Shown one piece after another: positions 36,727 through 37,121 of a stretch of DNA of 37,121 nucleotides; position 1 is the stretch's first letter; each line of letters starts with the position of its first letter. Origin of the DNA: Herminiimonas sp. (GTDB lineage: Bacteria; Pseudomonadota; Gammaproteobacteria; Burkholderiales; Burkholderiaceae_D); assembly GCA_014376645.1 (NCBI GenBank), contig JACMRD010000275.1, positions 1 to 37,121 of the forward strand. Direction: 5' to 3'. The notes under the pieces are model-generated. The model was not told where the DNA came from, made no database searches, and saw only the letters and a program-made list of their open reading frames with translations. Both the position numbers and the translations under genes were made by a program.

Positions 36727-37121
36727 ATGAGTGCTGTCGCGCCCGTCGTACTGATGCGACAGCACCTGATCGACCCGGAGGTCTGCATCCGCTGCAATAC
36801 CTGCGAAGAGACCTGTCCGATCGATGCGATCACCCACGACGACCGCAATTACGTGGTAAGCGCCGACATCTGCAATGGCTGCGGCGCCTGCGTGTCGCCC
36901 TGCCCGACCGGCTCCATCGATCACTGGCACATGGTGCCCAAGGCCACTGCCTACACGCTGGAAGAACAGCTCGGCTGGGATGAACTGCCGGCGCTTCGCA
37001 CGGACCTGGCCGTTGATGCAGCGCTGGTGGACGACGCCGCCGACGCGATGCAGAGTAACGCTGCGGCCTCTGCCTCATCGACCACGGCGCCGTGGTCGGC
37101 GGCACATCCTTACCTGAATCT
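36727..37121 (+). CDS. boxA: Benzoyl-CoA 2,3-epoxidase, reductase subunit; 3' end truncated by window
   Basis: [67 protein letters not shown], two [4Fe-4S] motifs. Confidence 0.9.
   Translation, partial: MSAVAPVVLMRQHLIDPEVCIRCNTCEETCPIDAITHDDRNYVVSADICNGCGACVSPCPTGSIDHWHMVPKATAYTLEEQLGWDELPALRTDLAVDAALVDDAADAMQSNAAASASSTTAPWSAAHPYLN

Overview
GC-rich betaproteobacterial-type chromosomal window. I found no rRNA, tRNA, CRISPR array, transposase or phage gene. From left to right it contains: (1) a periplasmic PQQ alcohol-oxidation locus, made up of a NosR-like flavo/FeS membrane protein plus ApbE, an MxaJ/XoxJ-like binding protein plus a PedF-like cytochrome c, an AcoR-type sigma54 activator, and an ExaF/PedH-like dehydrogenase with the Asp-x-Asp lanthanide signature. 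Embedded in this locus is a translationally coupled four-gene operon encoding a MotA/TolQ-like protein, an ExbD-like stator with a non-canonical periplasmic domain, a membrane protein and a lipoprotein. (2) Housekeeping and stress genes (LON-domain protein, Dps, PilZ, four-domain beta/gamma-crystallin protein). (3) An arsR-arsC-aqpS-arsH arsenic operon. (4) A TonB receptor plus gph. (5) A formaldehyde-oxidation operon (frmA, fghA) that continues into a PqqU/YncD-like TonB receptor and a PQQ-associated/YncE-like beta-propeller. (6) A tungsten-type aldehyde:ferredoxin oxidoreductase operon (aorA, aorB, aorC, moaD-like, small GGG-ending protein). (7) The aerobic benzoyl-CoA pathway boxC-boxB-boxA (boxA truncated by the window end). 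The most interesting signals are -24/-12 (sigma54) promoter-like sequences in front of several alcohol-oxidation genes and also in front of the motor-like operon. Together with a shared TGTW-N9-WACA dyad, these suggest one regulon that includes an uncharacterised ion-driven-motor-like envelope system. All family calls come from reading motifs by eye; no database search was run.
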